A stretch of 64,000 nt of DNA from Dastarcus helophoroides (Eukaryota > Arthropoda > Insecta > Coleoptera > Bothrideridae). Where the stretch lies: assembly GCA_028583605.1 (NCBI GenBank), contig CM053326.1, positions 7,510,587 through 7,574,586 of the forward strand, written 5' to 3'. Below are positions 23,061-33,874 of the stretch, one piece after another. Made by a program: the position numbers and the translations under genes. The stretch's first letter is position 1. Each line of letters begins with the position of its first letter. Below the pieces are notes generated by a model that did no database searches, was not told the DNA's origin, and worked only from the letters and a program-made list of their open reading frames with translations.

Positions 23061-23317
23061 TTTATTTCAATAACAAAAGTTGCTTCACGCAAAATGCTAT
23101 AACTCACGAGTAAATAGTCAGATTGCTGTCAAATGTATACACGTATTGTTTAAAGGTTAGTACTAAATAAAAATCATATGGAAAAATTTCTAGTAGCACC
23201 ATCTATGTGTCATCCTATGAAATTTTTACTGGACTGTTATTTTTTTTTTAAGTATGAAAATATATTTGACGGGCGGAGTTAGGGATTTGACCGCCAAGGC
23301 AGATTCGGGAATGCATT

Positions 23318-23461
23318 CAGGCTCGGATTTAAAGCGATTGGAGCGAGGGGGCCCAATCGGACTCCGCACTTAAAAGGGCCCCGCATCATCACCAAAATTA
23401 ACAAAATAGGGCCCCACAAAAGAAATCTAATCGGGCCTCGCACTTATTGGGTCCGGGCCTG
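23318..23461. mobile_element. 144-bp hAT-type MITE
   Basis: Ends CAGGCTCGGA and, read inward from the right, CAGGCCCGGA. Flanked by a perfect 8-bp duplication AATGCATT (23310-23317 and 23462-23469). Interior has GGGGCCC and GGGCCCC blocks, markedly GC-richer than the flanks. No coding capacity. The 8-bp duplication and CAGG ends point to hAT. Confidence 0.85.
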
Positions 23462-23469
23462 AATGCATT

Positions 23470-24135
23470 CAATCTCTTCAAAGTAAATGCAGAGGGACTA
23501 CGTACACTAAATTCATTTTAGCTTTAATGAGCCCAGTCTGGAGAATATTTAAATTATTGTTGAAATAAATGAAATTGTTTACTTTTGAAAAGAGTTTTTA
23601 ACACACGATTATAAGATGCCAGCGCCCTCTAGGAGAAAGGTCAAAGTTACAATTCGTAATCCTTGCACCAAAAAACATAAAACTTTGAAATTTAGATTAT
23701 AGCATTAAAACTTTCTGAATTAGAGAGAAATTTCAAAATAAAATTTAAACTTTGAACCCGCCCTGTATCTTGTAAACCAGCGACATTGGTATAAGGCATG
23801 TTGGGCTCAATGGTATTATTTTTTTGTCAAATATTTGCAGTTTAATGTTGAGCCATTCTGTCTGACGCGCCCTGTATCTTATTTAAATTTAGGTTTACAA
23901 TTTAGGATTGCAAGTTTAAACTCAGTTTTTAAAGAAATAAGGCGAACTTTCAAACGAAAACGCGCATTTTCCTTTTGAAATTCAGTTTTTTTTGCGATTT
24001 TAATCTAAAAATATCAAACTTTCTCCTTGAACAGCCCGTTTAAACTTGAAACTTACAATTACACTTTTAAGTTACACTCGGAAATTTCGAACAGGTCCGC
24101 CGAGAGAATTTCCAGACCAGGGGGCAGTTATAAGG
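23470..24135. other. Intergenic AT-rich DNA
   Basis: Contains two GCCCTGTATCTT motifs (near 23760 and 23870), a sequence often seen near ends of old DNA transposons, but no boundary could be set. Confidence 0.3.
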
Positions 24136-24143
24136 CCAGGGCC

Positions 24144-24826
24144 CAGTGGCCGCTGGTGACTTTTTGACAGGGGGTGCGCAGGTGCAAAAATATTAGTAGT
24201 TAAGAGTTTAGGTGACTCCAGTGCCATAGCAAGGTATTAAATTTAAGAGAAACAAAAGTGATAAAAAAGATGTGATATTTAATAGTATTTTTACGAATTA
24301 AATTTAATTAACATCTTATAACCACCAAAATATTTTTGGGTTATCATCTCTAAATTATTTTCATTGAGTACAATAATAATAATAATTAGAGCCTAGAATG
24401 GGTACTGCTATCTCTTTGTGAATAGCGGTACAATTGACAGTTAGATCTGTAAGCGGCACAATTAGCAATCGCAATCAGATCAGCCGGCACCTACGCAAAT
24501 ACACACTCCAAACTCTGACTCGTACTCACCATTTGGCAATATCGCATGAGCGCAGAGCGGCGTACCTCGAACTAGCTTTAACGTGGTGTTCTGCAGTTTA
24601 TTTTCCGTATCCCGTGGAGGCCGTTGATAGGCATCGCACGGCAGCCACGCTAGGTGCATAATTCTGCGCACGCCAACTTACTCACAAGTATTATTAGTTC
24701 ATTAGTATATCATTATTTTGTGTTTAAAAATGTGATAAATCCAAATCTTTTACATTAAACAGAAAAGAATAGATCGCTTATTTTACGAGCCCGCGCTCTT
24801 ACGCTCTTTAAGACCAGCCGCCACTG
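24144..24826. mobile_element. 683-bp non-autonomous hAT-type element
   Basis: Left end CAGTGGCCGCTGGTGA; right end read inward CAGTGGCGGCTGGTCT. Flanked by CCAGGGCC (24136-24143) and CCCGGGCC (24827-24834), 7 of 8 identical. The interior has no transposase. Subterminal GGGGGTGCGCAGGTGC near the left end is typical of this MITE style. The overlapping frames at 24434-24661 and 24480-24671 are not supported as genes. Confidence 0.75.
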
Positions 24827-26354
24827 CCCGGGCCCCTTATATTCTATGTATTGGCACCAAAGAGTCTTTCTATATTTAAATTATCGCGCGTCTTCCTAAG
24901 ATACCATATTGATGAAAAACCACAAAAAAAGAAAGGTTTACTTCGTATTTTGACTAAAAAAATTCAAAAAATCAGATTTTTTAAAAACGTTGACATTTTC
25001 AAAATTTAGATTTTTAAATTTCGACTCTTTAAAGATTTAGAATTTTCTAAAATTTTTGACTTATTTTGAATTCTGCCTTATTTTCAGAAGTTTAGCTCTT
25101 TCGTAATTTCGTTTTTTTTTTTAAATAGTGACATATTGGCAAATTTCGACTTTTTCACAATTGCGATTTTTTCTAGAAAATTTTTGACTTTTGTTAATTT
25201 GGACCTAAAATTTGTGATTTATTTTAATTTCCTCTTGAAACTTTTCACTTTTTCTAAAAGTTTCGACTTATTTTCAAAATGTTGCATTTTTGTAAGTTTG
25301 ATTATTTTGAATTTTTGGAACTTCAACTTTTTTTTCGAAATGGTCACTTTATTTGAAAATTTCGATCTTTGTCAAAATTTTCGGCTAATTATTTAATTTT
25401 GGACTTGTTTAAAAATTCCTAATTTTTTAATTCAAAAATATCAATTTGTGCCCAAAATTTTGAATTTTATGTAATTTTAAATTTTTGTTTGAAAAAGTTA
25501 ACGTTTTTTGAAAAATATATTTGCGAAGTTGGATTTTTCAAAATTTTGACTTTTTTGAAATGTTCTACGTTTTTTCAGAGTTTTTACTTACTTTTTATGA
25601 AAATTTCGACCAGTCATGTTCGTAGAAAATTTCGACCAGTCATCATCGAAGTTTCGAATTTTTTGACAACTTCAACCTTTTTTCAAAATTTAATCTTTAT
25701 TTTTTTGAAAAACCTGTTTTTTAAAATGTTGACTTTTTATCCAAACTTCGAATTTTTGCATATTTGACTTTTTGAAAAATTTACCCTTTTTCGAAATTTT
25801 CACTTCAAAAATTTCGGCACAATACTTTCCCGAAAATTTAACACAATTTTAAAAATCGAAATTTTTCGAAATGTTGACCTCTGAAACTTTCCAACTTTTT
25901 TAAAACTTTTGGCTCTATCTGGAAATGACATTTTTGAAAATTTCGATCTTTCAATTATTTCTACTTATTTTGAAAGTTTTGAATTTTAAATTTTCGAATT
26001 TCTTATAAACATTGCCACTTTTTTTAAATTCTGACTTATTTTCAAAAGTTCAGCTCTTTCATAATTTCGTTTTTTTAATAATGACTTGTTGCCAAATCGA
26101 CTTTTTCACAATTGCGACTTTTCCTGGAAAGTTTTTGAATTTTGTTAATTTGGACGTGAAATTTCTTATTTATTTTAATTTGCTCTACATTCAAACTTTT
26201 AACTTTTTCTGAAAGTTTCGACTTATTTTCAAAATGTTGCATTTTTGTAAGTTTGATTATTTTGGAACTTCACCTTTTTATTTGGAAATGGTCACTTTAT
26301 TTGGAAATTTTGATCTTTGTTCAAAATTTTGACTAATTAGTTAAGTTTTAACTT

Positions 26355-26698
26355 AACCGCTTCGCTAGGTGGCAGTGTTTCAACTGTTGGTAGTTCAGCT
26401 ACCTATGATTCACTATACACGCCTGGAGGGCTGCATGAATTTGTAGTCTAGGTTGCATTCTTCTTGCATACGACATTGTTGGCGATGGCCATAGTTTCTC
26501 TATGGACCAATAGGTGGTAGTACTAAAGAGTCACTCGCTTGACGCCTGTGATTGTTTTAGTACTTACTTGTCGGAACATTTATTAGCATTCGAGTTGGAT
26601 ATACCAAACTGACGAGATCTAACAAGATCGAAACCGGTATTTGGTTTCCAAACTTCGAATCTAATAAATGTTCAAACCTATTGGTCTGTGCATTATAG
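26355..26698 (+). mobile_element. Retrozyme-like element with hammerhead ribozyme
   Basis: A 344-bp non-coding insertion flanked by a perfect 12-bp duplication AAGTTTTAACTT (26343-26354 and 26699-26710). The paralogous array copy near 25384-25420 shows the uninterrupted site. It carries one hammerhead (26595-26651), no open frame, no poly(A) and no inverted termini. A target duplication of this kind implies target-primed reverse transcription by another element's enzyme. A second, circularly permuted insertion is at 41793-42323. Relative to that copy, about 36 bp are missing across the end junction. Confidence 0.85.
26595..26651 (+). ncRNA. Type I hammerhead ribozyme
   Basis: All conserved core parts are present in order. 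Outer stem I TTGGA (26595) pairs with TCCAA (26647). After a TAT/T internal loop, inner stem I ACCAAA (26603) pairs with TTTGGT (26640). Core CTGACGA is at 26609-26615. Stem II is GATCT-AACA-AGATC. GAAA follows at 26630-26633. Stem III is the palindrome ACCGGT. Predicted self-cleavage is after A26639. The very short palindromic stem III is what known Penelope-type and retrozyme hammerheads show; those cleave best as dimers. Activity is inferred, not shown. Confidence 0.88.
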
Positions 26699-27225
26699 AA
26701 GTTTTAACTTGTTTAAAATTTCCTAATTTTTTAAAAAATCTCGATCTGTGCTTAAAATTTTGAATTTTACGTAATTTAACATTTTTATTCGAAAAGTTCA
26801 CTTTTTTTGAATGTTTCTAATTTTTGCAAAGTTGGATTTTTTAAAATTTTGATTTTTTTGAAATGTTTTATGTTTTTTCAGAGTTTTTACTTTTTATGAT
26901 AATTTCGATCTGTCATCATCGAAATTTCGAATTTTTTAACTTCAACCTTTTTTCAAAATTTCATTTGTAATTCACTAACTGGCTTTTCGCCAGATCCTCA
27001 TGATGCTCGGGCCTCAGGTATTTTGCCCTTTCCCCCCCCACCTTTTTTTTACACAGAAATGAAAAATAAAAGGATTCGAATATAGATGACTAAAAATTAG
27101 ACATAGATCAAAGTATGACGCTTAAAATTCTGGTGGAATTTATATTAATTAAAAAAACACAAAAGTTACAAAAGTTCTCCATCCTAAAAGTCAGCTCCTC
27201 ATTCAGTTTTACTTGATAAAAGGTA

Positions 27226-27459
27226 TTTTTGGTGGAATGGACTGGTCCTTGGTTATCTTCAAAAATTTAAATGCAGAACTTGTTCCCTGAAACCAAGAAA
27301 GATTAAAAATACAACAAACGTTGCTCTAACGCGTTTCGACAGCCAAGTTGTCATCTTCAGAAAGATACTCTGAATATCTCTCTGAAAATGACAGCTTGGC
27401 TGTCGAAACGCGTTAGAGCAACGTTTGTTGTGTTTTTTTAAAGTTCTGTATTTCAATTC
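27226..27459. mobile_element. Foldback retroelement, copy 4
   Basis: 234 bp with a perfect 10-bp duplication ATAAAAGGTA (27216-27225 and 27460-27469). Both arms are nearly complete: AACGTTGCTCTAACGCG and its complement, then the internal core. On the minus strand the core is intact (CTGAAGA, stem TGACAACTTGGCTGTC, GAAACGCGT). On the plus strand it reads CTGAAAA, a change at an essential core G. Confidence 0.9.
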
Positions 27460-27662
27460 ATAAAAGGTAGTTTACTTTTTATGAAGTAAAACTTTGAATT
27501 CAAGCCTTTTTATTTTTAAAGAAATATGGTGTGATCTCTGATATTCATTTTAAGACTTTCAAATAAATCTGCATACATTTAGAACCTGTGAAATGTAAAA
27601 CAGTGAAGAGGTAGTATTCAGGACACCCATTTTGCGGACAATTAAGTGAACTCTCAAGGCTC

Positions 27663-28930
27663 CCAAGGCTGATATAACGAATATTCGCATTCGCAAATAT
27701 TCGCATGTTTTTTAATATTTGCATCCACATTCGCAAGAAATTTAGCGAATATATTCCGAATGTATTTGGCAATAGCACGGGACATTCTTTATGAAATAGC
27801 AAAGCAACTGCTAAGGCAGGGTTTCTTAAATTGGAATCCATGGACCCTTGAGGGATAAACATTTCTTAAGATAATAACTAATGCAGTAATTTATCCAGTC
27901 CCACCCAATAAAAAGTATTTTAAATCCCTTTGTTTTGTTTTCCTACTAGCTAGCTACAATAGGACAGAGTGCGACGCTTGCTCTCCCCTGGTTTATACAA
28001 CCAACCAAAAATTTATACTCTCAACTGCAGGAACTTTTTCCAGTTTCCACTTTTTTCTGAAAGCTAGCCCTTTCCTTGAAATTTCGACATTTTCTCGAAA
28101 TTTCGACTTTTTTTAATCAAAATTTGTCTTATTTTTTTCAAAAAAAATTCTTTTTTTTTTCTTTAAAATTTCAAATTTGTTCTAGAATTTCGAATTTTTT
28201 TCTCCAAATTTGTTTTTTTTTTCAAAATTTCGTTATTTCTCAAAATTTGACTTTTTCTGAAAATTTAGACTTTTCTAATTCGTCTTTCTGCAGATTTCGA
28301 CTTATTTATCAAACCTAGCCTTTTTCTCGACATTTGGTGGATTAAAAAAAAATAAATCATTTTTAGAATATTGTTTATCTGGAAATTTTGAAAAATATTT
28401 TTTAATGGTATTTTTGTCAAGACAAAAATTCCAGAAAACTCTAATTTTAACTTGTTTCTCAAATTTTGACGACGTTTATCTCAATAGTGGATATTTTCTG
28501 ATGTCACGGTGGGACAGACGAAGAGAGAGGAAGAGTTTGTCCTTCACTCAGGCAGTCGTTAAAAAATAAAGAAGAAAAGTCTTTTTCTTGAAATTTCGAC
28601 TTTTTTTCCGGAAATTTTCCCTAAAATTCGCCCATGTCCTCAAAATGTTGATTTTTTTTCAAAACTGGTTTGGGTTTTCGAAACTTTCAATTTTTACGTC
28701 GAAAATCGTCTTTTTCTTCGAAATTAAGGTATTTTCCAAATTTTTAAATAGTGCAAATTTTTATCTTAAATTTGATGCCCGGAAAATTTTGACTTTATCT
28801 CAAAACTGTATTTTCAATTTTAATTCGTCTTTTTTCAAATTACTTAAAATACTTCTGTTTCCTTTCAAAATTTGACTGTATTGAAAATTTTGAATATTTA
28901 TTGAATCTTCGGCCTTTTTCTCAAAATTCT
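27663..28930 (-). mobile_element. hAT fragment related to 15435-17180, inverted
   Basis: Starts at about 27663 with CTGATATAACGAATATTCGC, matching the right end of the 15435 element read inward. It then follows that element in reverse: AAATATTCGCATGTTTT, CAGGGTTTCTTAAATTGG, CTAGCTAGCTACAATAGGAC, the AT-rich array (forward form here), TTTTCTGATGTCACGGTGGG near 28493, and more array. The distal terminus is missing, so no duplication could be checked. No transposase. Confidence 0.7.
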
Positions 28931-28950
28931 AAGAAAGAAGTTAGAGAAAG

Positions 28951-29480
28951 CAGCACACCAACCTTATAAGAAGGGATTCTCTAAATCCAGAATCCATCTT
29001 CCATAGCATATGGATCTTATAGGAATTTTAAGCTGTCAGGTATTCGTATGGGTACAGGTTCATTATCCATTTACGATAATCCACACGTAATGACTCTTCT
29101 TCCTGACAAAAGGTATTCTTTGGTGCTTAAAACAGTTACATTCTTTAAAATATGATGTGATCAGCAGTGCCAACCTTATAAGAAGGGATTCCCTAAATCC
29201 AGAATTCATCTTCCACACCATACTGATTTTATAGGATTGTTGACAAGTGGTCAGGTAGTCGTATGGATTCATTATCCATCTATAACAGTCTACAACCTTC
29301 TGGAGACTCGTGACAGAACGTGATGTTTGGTGCCAGATCTTTTGTAATATGATCTCGTCAAATCTGATCAGATCTAACATATGGCAGCTACAAATCTTAT
29401 TTGGAATATTGAATGGTTTCATTATTCTCGCATCTATATAATAGGTCTCCATAACAATATGAAATGCATATTTCTCCACT
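28951..29480. repeat. 212-bp tandem duplication in unrecognised sequence
   Basis: CCAACCTTATAAGAAGGGAT at 28958 recurs at 29170, with AAATCCAGAAT(C/T)CATCTTCCA following in both and GGTATTCGTATGG against GGTAGTCGTATGG further on. The 138-codon minus frame at 29063-29479 crosses the duplication; I do not recognise any family in it and do not support it as a gene. Confidence 0.8.
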
Positions 29481-30050
29481 CAATTGTATTTTCAATGGGC
29501 AATAATTTGCAATAATTATTGCTTGTGTATGTTAAAGAGAAGGACATAGGCTGACAGTAGTCATACTAATGCCTAATTAAAGTAGTGGTTTCCTATTGCA
29601 TAACTCTCCTATTATTTATCATAGTAGTAAATTATACCTTTGAAGTTTTGTAAGCTTTGTTTAACTTTAAAACGCAAATTCGAATTTGCTAAATGAAACT
29701 CAAACGGATTATAATTTACTTCTGATGAATTTCGTCACCTTGCTAGCTTATTTTTGTAAACAAAACAAAAACGAAAGGTAGAAAATTACTGACAGTCAAA
29801 ATTGTACCTAATGCTGTAAAAAAATTAAATGATAAACAACAAAGAAATATTTAGTTGGTATAAATGACATTATTTTTGTTTATACACGGAGTTCAATTAT
29901 TTTGAAAATTCTAGAAAATGATATAGAATAAACTGCTGCTATTTTTGGTAATGTTGAAAAATAATATTTAAAAATATGGTTTGGAACTGCAGGAAGTCTA
30001 TTTTTTTTTTATTTTAAGTTTAATCCATTCGCAAAGGGTAATCCATCCCT
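29481..30050. other. Intergenic AT-rich DNA, nothing recognised
   Basis: No supported frame or repeat boundary. Confidence 0.5.
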
Positions 30051-31490
30051 TTATGCTTTCAAAGCACTGCGAGTAGGATGCGGAAACAAGGATAGATGGC
30101 GATGAACCGCCTTCTTAAACAAGGATAGGTTGTAATTTTTGGGGAAAATTCCTTTCGGTAACAAGTTCCATAACTTGGAAGTTCTATAGAAAAAAGAGTC
30201 TCTCCTCACTGTGTCAAGCTGGACCGCATAGGGATTTGCGCAGGAATTTGCTGTATCTGACTGTCTAGTACACCTCAAGAATCTTGCCCTTGGGGGGATC
30301 AATGCTATTAGTTCTGAGGGCATCTTCCATAATAGTACTTGTAGAAAAGAGACAAGTCATCAACCACCTGTGCTCTGGTGTTTCGAGAGAATCGGTCAGA
30401 CTCTCGTCATCAATTGGGCGAATCGCTCTTCTTTGAATTGAATCCAAGAGAACTAAAGTGTGTTTTGGGACTGAACTCCAAACATGAGAACAGTATTCCA
30501 GTGTTGGCCTAACTTGAGCTTTGTATAGTGTTAATAGCTGATGAGATGTAAAGTACTTTTTAGCTCTAAAAAGAAAGCCTAGCTTCTGAGAGGCGGATTT
30601 CGCAATGGCGCGCACATGATCGTCCCAAGAGAAGTTAGTGCTCGCATTCCCTCCTAGGATAGATAGATTAGATCCCATCGGAAGGATTTTACCGTCCATT
30701 AGTATGTTTGTTGCATTATCCCTTGATGTTTTCTCAGAGAAAACCGCGGCCTGAGTTTTTGAAGCGTTGAAGTCGACCAAATTGTTCTTATCCTATTCTA
30801 GAATAATCTCGAGATCCCGATTAATCGTCTGTATCTGCTGTTCCCTTAGTCGATCTGAAGCAGCGATCGCTAATGGTTTGTCGGAGAAAAAAGATGACAC
30901 AAGGTTACTATCATCTACGTAACTGCATATAGGATTGGAAGTTGAAGCTAAGAGATCGTTTATGTGTAATAGAAATTGAGTATGAGACAGAACAGACCCC
31001 TGAGGCACCCCTGCGTTAATCGCAAATGTCTCGGATGAGATGCAATCAACGACGACCTGAAGAGATCTGTCAGCGAGAAAATTGGATATCAAATGACAGA
31101 GTCCATGAGGAAGACCATAAGATGTTAATTTGGCGAGAAGAGGATCGGTGCCTAGCCTCAGCATGTTTTTCCATAGCTGAGTTACAGATATGAGTAACAT
31201 ATGCCAGTAGATCGCCAGGGGAAAGTTGTTGTCTAAAACCGTATTGCCTGTCGGAGATGATTCTGTTTTCCTCCACATATTTGAGAATCTCAATGTTGAT
31301 AACCTTTTCCATCACTTGAGATATAACGGGTAACAAAGATATAGGGCGATAGTTATTAGCCAGATTCCTTTTTTTTTAGGGACAGGCTGCACTCTAGCAG
31401 ATCTCCAGATGTTAGGGAATACACCTTTGTTGTAAGAGAGTGTAAACAATTTGCTTAGGACAGTAATAATGTAGTCCCCTAAACCTACGC
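30051..31490 (-). pseudogene. Non-LTR retrotransposon RT ORF, 3' half, frameshifted
   Basis: Reverse transcriptase of the CR1/Jockey broad group, used to copy the element's RNA into nicked DNA. Reading on minus from about 31490: the fingers region (degraded LANNYRPISLLPVISQ), then VEENRIISDRQYGFRQ, then SNFLADRSLQVVVDCISSE. After that come AGVPQGSVLSHTQFLLHIND and the catalytic box as SYVDDS (YADD is usual). The thumb and C-terminal part follow: DFNASKTQAAVF, KLGFLFRAKKYFTSHQLLTL, RPTLEYCSHVWS, IQRRAIR, and RRDSFFYRTSKLWNLLPKG to the end at 30051. At least three frame changes separate the four open segments (31336-31070, 31293-30793, 30780-30265, 30323-30051). The 5' side is cut by the hammerhead-bearing relic at 31495. 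The fragment at 8205 is from the same family. Confidence 0.88.
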
Positions 31491-31494
31491 CTTA

Positions 31495-31692
31495 TTGCAT
31501 TTTGGGTTTGTTCTGCTTACATGACTGTTGTTGGAGCTATTTCATAGTTTCCTCTACAGACCGATAGGGGGCTTTATACCTAGAACGGCAGGTATGGCAA
31601 ACTGACGAGATCCGACAAGATCGAAACCGATATTTGTTTTCCAAACCCTGAATTTGATAAATGTTCAGATTTATGAGTCTGTGCGTTAGAAT
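31495..31692 (+). mobile_element. Diverged hammerhead-bearing element (relic)
   Basis: Collinear with the element at 26355 but with internal deletions: GACTGTTGTTGGAGCTA, CATAGTTTCCTCTACAGACC, then the ribozyme core CTGACGA (31602-31608), stem II GATCC-GACA-AGATC (one mismatch), GAAA, and ACCGATA in place of ACCGGTA. Inner stem I GGCAAA/TTTGTT pairs with two wobbles. The 3' part GTCTGTGCGTTAGAATC matches the 26355 element's end. It abuts the truncated LINE. Confidence 0.75.
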
Positions 31693-31969
31693 CTAGAAAA
31701 TAAAACTGCAGGTACGAATAGCCTAGAGATTAGAGAGTAGAAATTTGCACAGGAGCAGGTGCTAATACCCTTGAATGATTAATGTTTTAGTTTAATCACT
31801 TATTATTATTATCAAATACCATTTTATTTTCCTGTACTTAACCTTGGCTTGTAATCTGTTTTGCTTAATTTTAAGAAAATTAACCAATAATTTTTAAGCA
31901 TTTGCTGTCATATCAAATTACGTTTCTTAGGAACAATTTTCGTTACCGCCAAAAGTAACAATTTACTCG

Positions 31970-32760
31970 TGATCATTTTTAAAAATTTTTAAATAATCGA
32001 ATTCTCTGTACAAAAAATCTCGAAAAATATATCAATTTTGGTGATTAAGATCAAACAGGAGTTTTGATAAAGAATGACTTTTTTTCTTAAACCAACAAAT
32101 AAAAAACAAATCCCTCTTCAGTGCTCCTTGAACACACTGTATTTAGTTATGAAATTTAGAGAAAACGTTTTCCGAGAAATACCTTTCTGGAAATGTTTTT
32201 ATCGAAATATTTGGAAAATAAACAAATTTTGGGGAAAAAATTGCAATTTACAAAATTAACTTTCTCGGAATTTTTACTTTTTTATTCTAATTTTGACTAA
32301 TTTTGAAATTTCTGGACAAACCAAAAGAAACGTTTTCCACGAAATTACTAAATCTATATTTTATAAACTTCGTTCATCCTAATTTTGAGGAAACAGAAAA
32401 CGAATTGCGACAAAAATCGAAATTTGCAGAAACAGGGACAGTTTATTTTTTGAATAAAAGTCAAAAGTTTGAGAATGCGTCGAAATTTCCAGCAACTCTG
32501 TTTTAAAAAAGTTGAAATTTTCAGGAAAGAGGCCAATTTTGAAAATAATTGTGGAAGAGAAAAGGTATAGATTTCTTGAAAAAAGTCGATATTTAGGCAA
32601 GAAGTTTCCTGGAAAAAGTCAAATTTTGATGAAAGTCTGATTTCGAAAATGAAATCAATATTTAAAAAAGAAAGACAAATTTCGAAAATTTCAAGAAGTC
32701 TGAATTTTCAGAAACAAATCGAAATTTCTGAAGAAAATATTTAATTTTTCCCATCATATT
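31970..32760 (-). repeat. Degenerate AT-rich array, reverse form
   Basis: Units such as AAAAAGTCAAATTTTGA and AAATCGAAATTTCTGAAG on the plus strand, that is the reverse orientation. Overlapping frames on both strands (32303-32506, 32354-32536, 32379-32600) are artefacts. No element termini found. Confidence 0.7.
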
Positions 32761-33327
32761 ATTTGTTTTATATTTCGTGAATGTTAAAATATATTTTTCA
32801 AAAAATTCAGAGGACATTAATATTTGGAAGGCGATTTCCAATCGAAGGCTAAATAAGAATTACATTCAATTTGCACACATTGAACGAGTAAATCCATTCA
32901 ATGTTTATCGGATGTTGGCTTTGAAATATTTCTAGTCAGAAAAGCTCACAAACTTGTCGTCTGCATACAAATTTCCAATCCGCTTCGTAATTCGTCAGTC
33001 AGCATCAGCGGCAATAATTCCGAGAATGATAGAGTTTTTGCTTTTTTATTGCGGAGCTGTATTTTTATTGTCACTAATTATGTTTGGCGTCCCACTTAAT
33101 CAATTCAATTACAACAATTCTAAGGATTCTAGAGGCAATGTAAGAAACTGCAAATAACATATATCTGGAGTCAGACTGCTAAATTGACCATAACGAACTA
33201 TGAATTACCACATATGTCATCAAATATAAATTTGTATTATTATAGAGAAAGTGGAGTGTATCTGTTGCCAATAATTTTACTAGATAGCGGTAATGACACG
33301 ATAAAATACTTATTTGATCATTTATAT
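32761..33327. other. Intergenic DNA, nothing recognised
   Basis: The 67-codon frame at 32954-33157 has a hydrophobic stretch (FLLFYCGAVFLLSLIMFGV) but no family signature or start context that would support a gene. Confidence 0.4.
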
Positions 33328-33335
33328 GTATACCT

Positions 33336-33738
33336 TAGGGTGGTCCTTATTTAGAAAATGTTCGAATTTTTTTCCACGATAGTCCTAAATCGGTTCCAAA
33401 TATATAAAAAAAAATTCATGCCAAGTTATAGCTCTTAATTTTAATATCAACCCGGCCCCCCCGATAGCCAAAGTTTTAAATGGAAATAACATAGGAAAAG
33501 TTCTGTTAATACTTTGGAATTTTTTATCCCATAAACCAATAAACATATCATGTCGACAAATGATTATTTTTATAGAAAATTTACCGCTCTACAAAAAAGG
33601 TCTCTTGTGACTTTTGGCTAACTTGACTGGTTTAAAAGTTATTCGAGGTTAAAATAAAAGTTCTAGTCAATCTAATGGTTTTTTTCGTTTTTATCGGCAT
33701 TTTATGATTCAAAAATGAAAAAAGAGTTATAATTTATA
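33336..33738 (+). repeat. Left terminal inverted repeat (403 bp)
   Basis: Runs from TAGGGTGGTCC to AAAAGAGTTATAATTT. Matches the right arm base for base over nearly its whole length, including the run CCCGGCCCCCCCGATAGCC. The high arm identity suggests a fairly recent insertion or gene conversion between arms. Confidence 0.93.
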
Positions 33739-33874
33739 TTTCAAACGAATTTTTTTACCTTGAAGTATGCTCTGAAAGAAAAGTATTAATGAATTGAAAA
33801 AATTTATTATTAAAATTTCAATGACTTGAAAGAAAATACCAATATTATCATTTTTTTTTTTTAATCACATACTT

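Larger units (their letters stand above)
21556..23237 (-). mobile_element. Mellifera-type mariner with internal triplication
   Basis: A 1682-bp copy related to the mariner at 9267. Left end CCAGGTCATTCAATAAATCC after TA (21554-21555). Right end reads inward ACAGTCCAGTAAAAATTTC before TA (23238-23239). Two things change its length: a 219-bp internal segment is present three times, and part of the N-terminal coding region near 22950 is deleted relative to the other copy. Confidence 0.9.
24950..26960 (+). repeat. Degenerate AT-rich array with 951-bp internal duplication
   Basis: Forward-type array units throughout. Two long segments are collinear: CACAATTGCG at 25156 and again at 26107, and the match runs from about 25060 to 25450 against 26010 to 26780 once the insertion at 26355-26698 is removed. 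This period of about 951 bp shows that the array also grows by kilobase-scale duplication. Frames within it are Phe/Leu-rich artefacts. Confidence 0.8.

Noticed and set aside
26600..26640. tRNA- or 5S-derived SINE promoter in the 26355 element
   Set aside because: The GATCGAAACC stretch looked like a B box, but it is the hammerhead core. No A box at proper spacing and no poly(A) or simple tail were found.
29063..29479. 138-codon minus-strand frame as a possible small host gene
   Set aside because: It crosses a 212-bp tandem duplication, has no recognisable domain, and shows no splice or promoter signal I can defend.
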